DNA from: Clostridia bacterium
GTDB lineage: Bacteria; Bacillota; Clostridia; Lachnospirales; Cellulosilyticaceae
Length of the DNA stretch: 64,000 nucleotides
NCBI GenBank assembly: GCA_029239755.1
Contig: JARBUI010000003.1
Location: 124,001 to 188,000, forward strand
Direction of reading: 5' to 3'
Shown: piece after piece, positions 52,646 to 61,532 of the stretch
How the letters are laid out: each line of letters opens with the position of its first letter
How positions within the stretch are numbered: the first letter of the stretch is position 1
Position numbers and translations under genes: made by a program
Notes under the pieces: generated by a model
Database searches by the model: none
What the model was told of the DNA's origin: nothing
The model's input: the letters and a program-made list of their open reading frames with translations, nothing else

Positions 52646-52674
52646 TTGACTTTTTGTGAACAGTTCATTAATAT
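52646..52674 (+). promoter_or_regulatory. Promoter of the AraC gene with embedded palindrome
   Basis: TTGACT (52646-52651), a 17-bp spacer and TAATAT (52669-52674) form a good promoter for the AraC gene at 52734. The spacer contains the perfect palindrome tgaacagttca (52657-52667), a possible self-regulatory site. Confidence 0.6.
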
Positions 52675-52733
52675 CAAATTAGGAGTAAAAGTATCTTGTA
52701 TTTAAATCATATCTCAAACCTTAGGAGTCTATC

Positions 52734-53630
52734 ATGTTTAGTAAAATTTCAACTTTAATAACAAATAAAAAATTCGAGTGTAAATTTGGAAAATATCATT
52801 TAATATGCAAAATAGGCGAGTATCATGAATTTGGTCTTGAACAAATTTCTAATGAACGGCATGCCCATTCTTCTTACGAACTTTGTCTTATCTTACGAGG
52901 AAAAGGAAAGTTTATTTATAGTGACTCTTCTTTTGACATAGCAGCTAAAGATATTGTTCTCGCAGACCCACATATTGCGCATGAGATCATTTGTGATCAT
53001 TATGATGGTTTATTACTGCTATATATCTTTATAGATGTTCATTGCCTGGAATCTGCTTCTCCTATTTCTTGTACGGAAGATATTTTAATTGATGAGTTTT
53101 TAAAGCATCACGTATGTATCTACCATTCTAGTTCTAAAGTTTTACCTTATTTAGACTTTATTAATACTTATGCCCATACAAGCTCTACTTTTAACTATGG
53201 CCTGTATCAAATAACCAAAACACTGATTATGGAATGTCTTCAAGCTCTTACTATTAATAAAGTGACATCTCTGCCACATGTAGTCCCCTCCACTACTCTT
53301 GAAAAAGCTCAGGATTATATAGATGCTCACCTTCATACGAAAATTTATGTAGGCGATATTGCTAGACACTGTTCTATTTCCGTGAGATCGCTGCAGTATA
53401 TCTTCAAAAAAGAATTGAATGTTTCTGTTATAGACTATATCAATCAGCATAAGATCAAGCTCGCATCTCATTATCTCCTAAATCATTTTTCCATAGTAGA
53501 TACCGCAGATCTCGTAGGCCTCTCAGATATCAGCCACTTCAACAGAGTTTTTAAAAAGTTGACTGGCTTTACGCCCAGCCAACTTCAAAAGTTAGGTAAA
53601 TATAATCATGGATTTGGACGAAGGTTATAA
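52734..53630 (+). CDS. AraC-family transcriptional regulator
   Basis: A 298-residue regulator. The N-terminal cupin sensor (HAHSSYELCLILRGKGKFIY) is followed by a C-terminal AraC domain (TKIYVGDIARHCSISVRSLQYIFK and SIVDTADLVGLSDISHFNRVFKKLTG). AGGAG lies just upstream. It is divergent from UROD protein 2 and converges with UROD protein 3 (8-bp gap), so it is well placed to control both UROD operons in response to their substrate. Confidence 0.9.
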   Translation: MFSKISTLITNKKFECKFGKYHLICKIGEYHEFGLEQISNERHAHSSYELCLILRGKGKFIYSDSSFDIAAKDIVLADPHIAHEIICDHYDGLLLLYIFIDVHCLESASPISCTEDILIDEFLKHHVCIYHSSSKVLPYLDFINTYAHTSSTFNYGLYQITKTLIMECLQALTINKVTSLPHVVPSTTLEKAQDYIDAHLHTKIYVGDIARHCSISVRSLQYIFKKELNVSVIDYINQHKIKLASHYLLNHFSIVDTADLVGLSDISHFNRVFKKLTGFTPSQLQKLGKYNHGFGRRL

Positions 53631-53638
53631 CCTTCTCC

Positions 53639-54670
53639 TTACTCCTTCATAGCTCTAAATAATGCATCTATATTTTCTGGAAGTATATCCGGTAAAATAG
53701 CTTCATGACTAGGAGAAATGATTAGCCCTGTTGGGAAAATACTTTTTAATTCCCTTACCTTATCTTCCACTTGCCCGGGTGAGCCATGAACCAATAAGAA
53801 CTGTGCGTCTACTCCTCCAACAAAGCTCACTTTATCTCCAAAAGCTTCTTTTAATCTTGCTGGCTCCATACCTGCTGCTAAGGCTTGAATAGGATGTATG
53901 GCATCTACCCCTGCTTCAATAAGATCTGGAATAATATCATAAATGGCTCCGCAGGAATGATGTATCACTTTTAAGCCATATTTCTTTGCTTGTTCTACAA
54001 GTTTTTTAGTCCCCGGCAGAACAAATTCTCGGATCAGATCCGGTGACAGCATCAGACACTGCTGACTGCCTAAGTCATTACCAATAAGTACCCCATGTAT
54101 TTTTCCTTTTGTCGCTTCGTAGAAAATTTCATTTGCCTCTAAGTAAAAATCTACTATTTTATCTATAACAGCCTGAAACATTTCTGGTTCACACATCATT
54201 TTAATAAGAGCCTCTTCCATACCAAACGCAGCGCACGCGTCCTGAAAATGGGCTGACCAAATAATACCTACTATGGCCTTATCCTTTGGCGCTTCCTCTA
54301 CTACCTTTGCACATTCTTTAGGGTCAATATATTTTTTAGGATCGGGCCAGTCAAAATCATTAATTTTCGAAGGATCAGAATAGTCCTCAAAAAATCCTGG
54401 TGCTGTTAAGGTTCTGTCATGCTCATCATAAGCACCCTCTTTAGCAAAATTAAATGCTGCATAGATCGCATTGCTTGTTGGTGAATGATAAGGTAGTTCT
54501 ACTGGATAAATATCATCTTCTATTTTATTTTTTAACTCGTCCATGGAGTTTGTTCCAAAATAGCTATTTAATTGTGGTTCTGACTCTGGGTCTGGAAGAC
54601 CTAGCCAAGAAGCTGGTCTGTCCACTTCTTTTCTGTCTAATGTAGCATAAAATCTGTCGATCGAATTCAT
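53639..54670 (-). CDS. UROD/MtaA-family protein 3
   Basis: A 343-residue protein from the ATG at 54670, chosen because GAGGTG lies at proper distance; a GTG at 54679 lies inside that site. The metal motif is H238-S-C240 (VIHHSCGA), with a distal His322 in SPSHEAILPDILPEN. HGVLIGNDLGSQQCLMLSP is the barrel motif. It is nearer in form to UROD protein 2 than to UROD protein 1. It follows the importer binding-protein gene (56023-54773) and is the last gene of the transporter operon, a direct link between this family and sugar uptake. The reaction is unknown. Confidence 0.72.
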   Translation of the reverse strand: MNSIDRFYATLDRKEVDRPASWLGLPDPESEPQLNSYFGTNSMDELKNKIEDDIYPVELPYHSPTSNAIYAAFNFAKEGAYDEHDRTLTAPGFFEDYSDPSKINDFDWPDPKKYIDPKECAKVVEEAPKDKAIVGIIWSAHFQDACAAFGMEEALIKMMCEPEMFQAVIDKIVDFYLEANEIFYEATKGKIHGVLIGNDLGSQQCLMLSPDLIREFVLPGTKKLVEQAKKYGLKVIHHSCGAIYDIIPDLIEAGVDAIHPIQALAAGMEPARLKEAFGDKVSFVGGVDAQFLLVHGSPGQVEDKVRELKSIFPTGLIISPSHEAILPDILPENIDALFRAMKE

Positions 54671-54698
54671 CTCTATCACCTCTAATAGTTATTTTATT

Positions 54699-54720
54699 AA
54701 AAACAACAGGGCCTGGCCCT
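54699..54720 (-). terminator. Hairpin between the binding protein and UROD protein 3 genes
   Basis: On the minus strand agggcc-a-ggccct (plus 54708-54720) is followed by gttgttttt. It probably causes partial termination or 3' protection, so that the binding-protein message exceeds that of the downstream UROD gene. Confidence 0.55.
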
Positions 54721-54772
54721 ATTAAGCGAAGCCAGTGCCCTATCACATTTACCTTATAATCTTATAATCTTT

Positions 54773-56023
54773 TTACCATTGTGGTGGGTTGTTATATTGA
54801 TCTACATCATCTTTTGTAATGATATGTTTTGGTAAATATCTAACTGGCTCCACTTCAACCCCATTGAACCAATCAGCTGCCATCTTCGTAACTACTGCTC
54901 CATCAGCTTCTGCTGATTGGTAAGTAATAGCTGTTACAGTACCTGCTTTAACTGAATCCATACCTACCTTACTGTTTCCAGCTGCTATACGAATAATGTC
55001 CTCGCGATTTGCATTTTTACATGCTTCATTAATACCAATTTGTTGAGCTGAATCATCTGCTGCCATAATACCTTTAAGCTCTGGACCAAATTTTGTAATC
55101 CAGTCTGAAGTTAACTGCATTGTTTTTTCTGCTTCAAACCCTGGTGCTTGTGCATCTAATAATTTCATTTTTGGTGCTATTTTCTTAAGTTCAGTAACAA
55201 TACCATATGTTCTTGAGAAGTATGGTGATCCACCTGGAGCATGTTGTGCAATAGTGTATCCGCCTTCATAGTTCATTTTTTCTGCAAATGTTTTTGCAAG
55301 CATTCTCATTTGACCCCAGTCATCTGGACCTGCCCAACCAATAACATATTTCATACCTTCATCTTCTGGAAGTGTATTAGCTCCAATAAGTGGTATTCCT
55401 GCTTGGTTAATTTTTCTAAACTGCTGTACAGCTACCTTAGCATCTGTTGGAATTTCAATAATCATATCTGGCTTTGCATTGATCGCTTGATCCACTAATT
55501 GATTTTGTACGTCTACATTAAAGTTTGGAGACATAACATTAAGTTCCATGCCATAAGCATCTGCAACCTTTTGTGCCCCATTAATATAGGCTGTTACATA
55601 AGGATGGTCCCCATGTACAATTAAAGTAACTTTTTTGCCTGCTGCACCATCTGCAGGTGATTTAGGTATATTAACTTTTTCTGCACTCCATCCTGAATAT
55701 TCTAAGTCATACCAGTGAAGTGGATCTTCTTCTGGCAAAGCTTTAGGATCTTCTGGTCTTTCAGGAATCTCTTTAGTTTCTGTCGCAAGGAGCAGTGGCT
55801 GATTATCTGACGATTTAAGCGTACTTACATCAACTGCTAAAGATTTAGTTAAGTTATCACTTGCATCCCCCCCAGCTGATTTAGCCTCTTCTGCTGGTGC
55901 TGCTGCTGTTTCTTTTGTTTCTGCTGGTGCCGCTGCTGCTGTTTTACCGCCACCGCCGCAACCTGATAATAATGAAATACTTAGTGCTCCCATCATGATG
56001 AGTGCTAACGACTTTTTAAACAT
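54773..56023 (-). CDS. Sugar ABC importer binding lipoprotein (RbsB/XylF-type)
   Basis: A 416-residue lipoprotein from the ATG at 56023 (GGGGGA upstream); the frame extends to 56068 without a ribosome site. The signal FKKSLALIMMGALSISLLSGC has its acylated Cys at residue 21. It is followed by an Ala/Glu-rich linker and a non-canonical stretch of about 75 residues (to about residue 115) before the type-1 periplasmic-binding fold starts at GKKVTLIVHGDHPYVTAY. QLVDQAINAKPDMIIEIPTD and GIMAADDSAQQIGINEAC are the ribose-binding-type motifs. It delivers sugar to the two permeases. The substrate may be a deoxy- or methylated sugar, judged by the neighbours. Confidence 0.88.
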   Translation of the reverse strand: MFKKSLALIMMGALSISLLSGCGGGGKTAAAAPAETKETAAAPAEEAKSAGGDASDNLTKSLAVDVSTLKSSDNQPLLLATETKEIPERPEDPKALPEEDPLHWYDLEYSGWSAEKVNIPKSPADGAAGKKVTLIVHGDHPYVTAYINGAQKVADAYGMELNVMSPNFNVDVQNQLVDQAINAKPDMIIEIPTDAKVAVQQFRKINQAGIPLIGANTLPEDEGMKYVIGWAGPDDWGQMRMLAKTFAEKMNYEGGYTIAQHAPGGSPYFSRTYGIVTELKKIAPKMKLLDAQAPGFEAEKTMQLTSDWITKFGPELKGIMAADDSAQQIGINEACKNANREDIIRIAAGNSKVGMDSVKAGTVTAITYQSAEADGAVVTKMAADWFNGVEVEPVRYLPKHIITKDDVDQYNNPPQW

Positions 56024-56080
56024 AATATTCCCCCGTTCATATGTGTTTGATCTATGTATTAAATTCAATTAATACCCCTG

Positions 56081-57082
56081 TTATTGCAGTGCACCTTTTT
56101 TAAGCTCTGCCATCAAATTTGGCCTTTGCCCTTTTACTTTGTCTTGTTGATAAAGTGCATAAGATTCACCAAGAACAACTGCTGCTAAAACAAGTCCGCT
56201 TGCAAAAATTTGGACTTCATATCCAGCACCGCAGCACATCAGACCATTAAATAATGTTACAAGCATGATAACTGCTATCATACTCCTAAAAATGTCGCCT
56301 GTTCCTCCGGCCATAGACGTACCGCCTATAATAACTGCAGCTATAACAACCATTTGTGAACTGGTACCAAGTGTAGGTACTGCTGAACTAATACTCATTG
56401 CAAGAAGTGCTCCGCCTAAAGCTGCGGTAAGACCTGATAATATAAAAGCTAATATAAGATATAGATCGGTATTTAATCCTGCAAGCCATGCAGTTTCTTT
56501 ATTGCCGCCCACGAGGTAAAAGCCTTTCCCAAATTTTGTAAACTTAATGAGTACAAAGAACATAAGAACAATACTTACTGTAATAATAACTCTAGGCGGT
56601 AAGAAGCCAAATTTAGGCATTTCTAACCAGTCTGCTAAAGTAAAATCATTAACACTTAAGGCTGATCCTTTACTAAGTAAAAAGATAAGTCCTTGTACAA
56701 TCGTCATTGTTCCCAGCGTTACAATAAAAGAGTGTATCTTAGCCTTAGCTACTAAAAAGCCATTAACAGCCCCAACAAAAGATCCTGCTATCATCGCAAC
56801 TGCTAAACTTGGCCACCACCCTAAGATCGGCTGCAAAGCAATAACTACCATTGCTCCGAGTGTTAAGTTAGATCCGATAGATAAGTCCAGCTGTCCGCAT
56901 ATCATAACTACAGTAAAACCTACAGCTACCATTGCATTAAGACTCATCCCTTTTAGTATGTTTACTATGTTAAAAACATTAAGGAAATTAGGAGCAAATA
57001 GACTCATGAGTATAAATACAATAGCAAAAATGATATATATACGATAATAGTCCAGTTTGTTTAACAATTTTTTCTTATCCAT
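56081..57082 (-). CDS. Sugar ABC importer permease (RbsC-type), subunit 1
   Basis: A 333-residue membrane protein with about 8-10 hydrophobic segments. AVGFTVVMICGQLDLSIGSNLTLGAM near the N-terminal third and IGGTSMAGGTGDI near residue 260 are typical of the RbsC/XylH permeases. The ATG at 57082 directly follows the stop of the upstream permease; ATGs at 57091 and 57094 inside that gene are alternatives. It works with the second permease and the RbsA-type ATPase of the same operon. Confidence 0.9.
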   Translation of the reverse strand: MDKKKLLNKLDYYRIYIIFAIVFILMSLFAPNFLNVFNIVNILKGMSLNAMVAVGFTVVMICGQLDLSIGSNLTLGAMVVIALQPILGWWPSLAVAMIAGSFVGAVNGFLVAKAKIHSFIVTLGTMTIVQGLIFLLSKGSALSVNDFTLADWLEMPKFGFLPPRVIITVSIVLMFFVLIKFTKFGKGFYLVGGNKETAWLAGLNTDLYLILAFILSGLTAALGGALLAMSISSAVPTLGTSSQMVVIAAVIIGGTSMAGGTGDIFRSMIAVIMLVTLFNGLMCCGAGYEVQIFASGLVLAAVVLGESYALYQQDKVKGQRPNLMAELKKGALQ

Positions 57083-57083
57083 A

Positions 57084-58106
57084 TTATGCATCATCCCTTC
57101 CAAGCTTTCTAAGCGATCTAGCATTAATTCCTACAACCGCTATAAAGATAATCCCCTTAACGATAGATTGCGAGAAAGTGTTAATGCCTATTAATGTCAT
57201 AACGTTGCTTAAAAGTCCTATTACAAGAACACCGCCAAGTACACCGACAACGTCCCCACGACCGCCGTTTAGTGTCATACCACCAATAACAATAGCCGTT
57301 ACTGCATTGAAATCATATCCTTCTCCATTATAAAATGCACCTGTTTTAGCTAAAGAAGTTAAAAAGATACCTGCTATGGATGTCGCTAGGGCTGATAATA
57401 TAAATGCACCGCATACGACCTTGTTTACATTAATTCCTGTCATTTTAGCCACTTCATAAGAAGAACCAATGAGCTTAACCTGCTTGCCAAATTTAGTTTT
57501 AGTCATTACAAACTGTCCTAATACCATAAACGTAATCATTACTATTACAATAAGAGGTATTCTGCCAAAAACATCTGTTCTTGATAGGTTAATAAATACG
57601 TCTGCAGCTGCTCCGCCTTTTACATCTGGGTAAATCTGTTTGCCGCTGTAAAACCATCTCATAAATCCGTTTCCTACGAAAGCTACAGATAATGTCCATA
57701 TAATAGGATTAGCTTTTAACTTTCCTACTACGATGCCATTTATTAAACCTATTGCGGATCCTGTCAGTAAGCCACATACAATACTTACTACAATGCCATA
57801 TCTTAATGTGTCTACAGCTATCATGCCCGAAAATGCCATAATACAAGGAATTGACATATCTACAAAGTTACCGCTGTATGTGATAAATGATACACCTGCA
57901 GCCACCATTCCTAGTAGCGATACCGCTTGTATAATATTCATAAAGTTACTTGCTGTTAAAAACTTAGGAGATATAATCGTTCCTAATATCATAAGTGCAA
58001 TAACAAGTACATAAACACCTAATTTATTTATAATACTGCTTATTTTACCTACTTCTCTTTTCCTTACGTCAATTTTTTCCTTATTAGCTTGCATAGATGT
58101 TTCCAC
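57084..58106 (-). CDS. Sugar ABC importer permease (RbsC-type), subunit 2
   Basis: A 340-residue permease with the same architecture as its neighbour: hydrophobic helices, AAGVSFITYSGNFVDMSIPCIMAFSG and IVIGGMTLNGGRGDVVG. The first codon is probably GTG at 58106, with AGGGGG 9 bases upstream; an ATG at 58094 has a weaker site. It overlaps the RbsA gene by 23 bp. Two different permease subunits suggest a heterodimeric channel, as seen in some RbsC/AraH-type systems. Confidence 0.9.
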   Translation of the reverse strand: METSMQANKEKIDVRKREVGKISSIINKLGVYVLVIALMILGTIISPKFLTASNFMNIIQAVSLLGMVAAGVSFITYSGNFVDMSIPCIMAFSGMIAVDTLRYGIVVSIVCGLLTGSAIGLINGIVVGKLKANPIIWTLSVAFVGNGFMRWFYSGKQIYPDVKGGAAADVFINLSRTDVFGRIPLIVIVMITFMVLGQFVMTKTKFGKQVKLIGSSYEVAKMTGINVNKVVCGAFILSALATSIAGIFLTSLAKTGAFYNGEGYDFNAVTAIVIGGMTLNGGRGDVVGVLGGVLVIGLLSNVMTLIGINTFSQSIVKGIIFIAVVGINARSLRKLGRDDA

Positions 58107-59619
58107 TTAGTTTATCCCCCTCTCCATTTGCTGCCAGTAATACTGATTCTTCACTCAAATCTCCTTTAATTAATTCTCCTATAAATTTACCTTCTTTCAT
58201 AATTTTAACTCTGTCTGATAAAGCTACTAACTCAGGTAAATCTGAAGATATAACAATAACAGCATTGCCTTCGCCAGCCAGTCTCCTTATCGTATCATGT
58301 ATCACCATCTTAGCTCCAACATCTACGCCTCTTGTAGGCTCATCCAGAATAAGAACTTGTGGTTTAGTTGCTACCCACTTTCCGAGCAGTACTTTTTGCT
58401 GATTTCCTCCAGATAAGTTCCCCACTGTCACAGTTGGATCAGGCGGATATACCTGAAGCTCTTTCATCACTGCAAGCACATCACTTTCTCCACGTTTTGC
58501 TGAATAAATACCATTTTTAGTATGCTTTTTAAGGAGTGGTGAAAGTATGTTTTCTCCTATTGATATACGCAGTGCAAGACCTTGGGTTTTTCTGTTTTCT
58601 GTTAGATAAGCTATGCCATTTGCAAGTGCTTCGCTCATACTTCTTATTTTTGTCTCTTTGCCTTTAATATAAATCTTACCTGAGTTTATAGCATCAGCTC
58701 CTACTATCCCCCTAGCTAGCTCACTTCTTCCTGCTCCAGATAACCCTCCTATGCCTAATACTTCATTAGCTCTTACATTAAAAGATATATCATGGAAAAA
58801 CCCATGACGAGTTAAATGCTCTACTCTTAATTTTTCTTCGCCAAAGACTTTATTTTGGACTTCCACAGCTGTGTCATCAACTGGTCTGCCAACCATCATT
58901 TCTACAAGACTTTTGGTAGTTACTTCATCTATATTATAAGTTCCGATTTTTTTGCCATCCCTCATAATGGTTATTCTATCTGCAACTTCGAAAAGTTCAG
59001 GTAAGTGATGGGATATGTAAATAATAGCTAAACCTTGTTTTTTAAGATTGTCTATAATACCAAACAGAAGTTTAACCTCTTCTCTTGATAAAGAAGACGT
59101 AGGTTCATCCATTACAAGTATGCTAGGATTATTGCCAAGGGTTTTAGCAATCTCTACAAGCTGTGCTTCCTGCTGACTTATTTCTTTGATGCATGCAAAT
59201 GGATCTAAGTGCCCTAGTCCTACACGCTTTAAACATTCGATTGTTTGATCTTTCATAGCTTTTTTATCAGCAAAAATTTTCCCTTTTGTTGGAATCCTTC
59301 CTGCTAATACGTTTTCTGCAATAGTTAAGGGCATCGCTAAACTAAGTTCTTGATAAACCATTCCCACTCCCTTTGCCTTTGCTGCTGCTGGCGAATTAAG
59401 TTCTACCTTTTCACCCATTATATAGATATCCCCTGTATAATCTGAAAATGAACCAGCTATCATCTTCATAAGAGTAGATTTCCCTGCGCCATTTTCCCCT
59501 AGGAGAGCATGTACTTCTCCAGGTCTAACCTGAAAATCTACACTATCCACAGCGAGTGTTCCAGGAAACTGTTTACTAACGCCTCTCATGTCCAGTGATA
59601 ATATTTCTTTACCATCCAC
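58084..59619 (-). CDS. Sugar ABC importer ATP-binding protein (RbsA-type)
   Basis: A 511-residue double-ATPase subunit. The first cassette has Walker A LGENGAGKSTLMK near residue 41, signature ISQQEAQLVEIAKTL and Walker B ILVMDEPTSSLS. The second has GGLSGAGRSE in place of a canonical Walker A, signature LSGGNQQKVLLGKW and ILDEPTRGVDVG, the usual asymmetry of RbsA/MglA. The start codon is GTG with GGAGG 7 bases upstream. It is the first gene of the importer operon and is divergent from the dedicated response regulator, which probably activates it. Confidence 0.94.
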   Translation of the reverse strand: MDGKEILSLDMRGVSKQFPGTLAVDSVDFQVRPGEVHALLGENGAGKSTLMKMIAGSFSDYTGDIYIMGEKVELNSPAAAKAKGVGMVYQELSLAMPLTIAENVLAGRIPTKGKIFADKKAMKDQTIECLKRVGLGHLDPFACIKEISQQEAQLVEIAKTLGNNPSILVMDEPTSSLSREEVKLLFGIIDNLKKQGLAIIYISHHLPELFEVADRITIMRDGKKIGTYNIDEVTTKSLVEMMVGRPVDDTAVEVQNKVFGEEKLRVEHLTRHGFFHDISFNVRANEVLGIGGLSGAGRSELARGIVGADAINSGKIYIKGKETKIRSMSEALANGIAYLTENRKTQGLALRISIGENILSPLLKKHTKNGIYSAKRGESDVLAVMKELQVYPPDPTVTVGNLSGGNQQKVLLGKWVATKPQVLILDEPTRGVDVGAKMVIHDTIRRLAGEGNAVIVISSDLPELVALSDRVKIMKEGKFIGELIKGDLSEESVLLAANGEGDKLSGNIYAS

Positions 59620-59900
59620 TTTGTTTCCTCCCTTAGATCTATTTCATGATAAGTCTTATTTCAAGTATCTAAACGCTTATCCATGTGTTGTTCATTTGAT
59701 ACAATTTTATCAAGATATTATAAAAATTTTAATACAGTTTTTTTATGTGATTGTATAATTTCTTTATAACTTTTGTAATTATATACGCCTTTTATAACCT
59801 TATCGTAATATTTTACAATTTTCATTCATTTGCTAAACTTGTCCAAAAAGAGTAGAATATTATTATATTAAAAATTGCAACTCATTTTCGGAGGTCTTAT

Positions 59901-61532
59901 ATGAATAATTATGTATTAATTGTGGAGGACGAAGAAATTGTACGAAGAAACATGTGTAACATCGTTGACTGGAAATCTCTTGGATTTGAAGATGTATATG
60001 AAGCTGAAAATGGTCAAGATGCCTATATTCTAGCACTTCAGCTGCAGCCTCGTCTTATCCTTACTGATATTCGCATGCCTATCATGGATGGGCTGGAACT
60101 TGTCAGTAAAATAAGGCTGGAGCTGCCTAACTGCATGACAGTTATTATCAGCGGACATGATGATTTTTCATATGCACAAAAAGCAATTACTTTAGGCGCT
60201 TCCGATTACATACTAAAACCTATTGGTGCTAAAACACTCACCTCCCGAATTAAAGAAATACTTAAAAATAATGAAGAACGTTATAATCAGATATTTGAAC
60301 TTGAGCAAGCTAAAAAGCAGCTTTTCGAATCTCTGCCTATTGTTCAGGAAAACTTACTCACGAAACTTGTCTGTACTTTAGGAGAAAAAAGCGATCTGTC
60401 AGATAAGATTAATTTTTGGAAAGTTCCTATAAGCAGTCCGCCTTTTATTGTTGCTATTATAGAACCTGACTTTACTAGTTTTGATTCATGTGAGCAAGAA
60501 ATCTATTTATACTCTATGAAAAAAATGGTATGTGAAATATTAGGAAATAAGCATACAGCCTTTGTTAATAAGGATGAGAGAATTACAGTTATTTTTTCCA
60601 TCGAGGAAAACGAAGATATTTATATGTTAAGAGAATACATTTCAAGTTCAATAAAAGTGGTACAATACTCACTTAAAAGTTATCTTAAAGTGGAAAGTAC
60701 CATTGCATTAGGATCAAAATGTACAAGTCTAAGCACCCTTTGTGAGTCTTATCAAAATGCTTTGACAGCACTCGAAAACAAATACATATTGGGCAATCAT
60801 AAAATATATGATTTTTATGATTTACCCTCTAACTCCCATTCTTTTTGTTATCCGCAAGATAAGATTGCTGATTTCCAGCTTGCTGTTAAAAGCTGTGATA
60901 GCGCAAAGTTACCTATTATTTTAAAGGATATATTCTTTGGCGAGTCCTCTGCTTCTATTACAAGTACTCTGCCTATAAGCATTATTGCCGGGGAAATGAT
61001 TGTTTTCCTTCTCAAAACAATTAGTAATATCCCTGATATTCCTGAAGCACTCTACGAGGAAGGCACTAAAATTTTTAACAAGCTAAATCATTATGCTCAT
61101 ACAAGTGAGGTTTCTCAGAGTATTTTGCAGTATAGTACTACTGTTATCGAGCAGCTTTCAAATACTAAAATTAAAAACAGTTCCTTAATTGTAGATCAGG
61201 CGATAGACTATGTAGATGAGAATTACTTTAAAAGCGATTTATCTTTATCTAGTGTAGCTAAAGAAATATCTGTCAGTTCAGGCTACCTCAGCATCCTTTT
61301 CAAAAAAGAAAAAGGATTTAACTTTTCTGATTATGTCAATAAAGTGCGAATGGAGAAGTCTATCCATCTACTCAGAACTACACGTCTAACTACTTATCAA
61401 ATAGCTGAAGAAATTGGCTTCAATAACTCTCACTATTTTAGCCTATGTTTTAAGAAATATACCGGGATATCTCCATCTGAATACAGAGAGAACTCAAGTG
61501 AGGATAGTTATGAAAAAGCAAAGATTCGTTAG
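59901..61532 (+). CDS. AraC-type response regulator of the sugar island
   Basis: A 543-residue response regulator. The receiver domain has acidic E9/D10 residues, phospho-acceptor Asp56 in ILTDIRMP and Lys in YILKPIG. The C-terminal 110 residues form an AraC DNA-binding domain (SDLSLSSVAKEISVSSGYLSILFK and TTYQIAEEIGFNNSHYFSLCFKKY). GGAGG lies before the ATG. It is divergent from the RbsA-type gene and overlaps the kinase gene by 23 bp. It most likely turns on the importer when the kinase senses extracellular sugar. Confidence 0.93.
   Translation: MNNYVLIVEDEEIVRRNMCNIVDWKSLGFEDVYEAENGQDAYILALQLQPRLILTDIRMPIMDGLELVSKIRLELPNCMTVIISGHDDFSYAQKAITLGASDYILKPIGAKTLTSRIKEILKNNEERYNQIFELEQAKKQLFESLPIVQENLLTKLVCTLGEKSDLSDKINFWKVPISSPPFIVAIIEPDFTSFDSCEQEIYLYSMKKMVCEILGNKHTAFVNKDERITVIFSIEENEDIYMLREYISSSIKVVQYSLKSYLKVESTIALGSKCTSLSTLCESYQNALTALENKYILGNHKIYDFYDLPSNSHSFCYPQDKIADFQLAVKSCDSAKLPIILKDIFFGESSASITSTLPISIIAGEMIVFLLKTISNIPDIPEALYEEGTKIFNKLNHYAHTSEVSQSILQYSTTVIEQLSNTKIKNSSLIVDQAIDYVDENYFKSDLSLSSVAKEISVSSGYLSILFKKEKGFNFSDYVNKVRMEKSIHLLRTTRLTTYQIAEEIGFNNSHYFSLCFKKYTGISPSEYRENSSEDSYEKAKIR

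Noticed and set aside
50033..54670. Uroporphyrinogen decarboxylase (heme synthesis) role for the three UROD-family genes
   Set aside because: The metal-type HxC motifs, the three-fold copy number and the sugar-transporter context argue against hemE; no heme genes are present.
56547..57047. A 166-codon plus-strand open frame
   Set aside because: It is entirely antisense to a clear RbsC-type permease gene, has no ribosome site and a composition that mirrors the permease codons.
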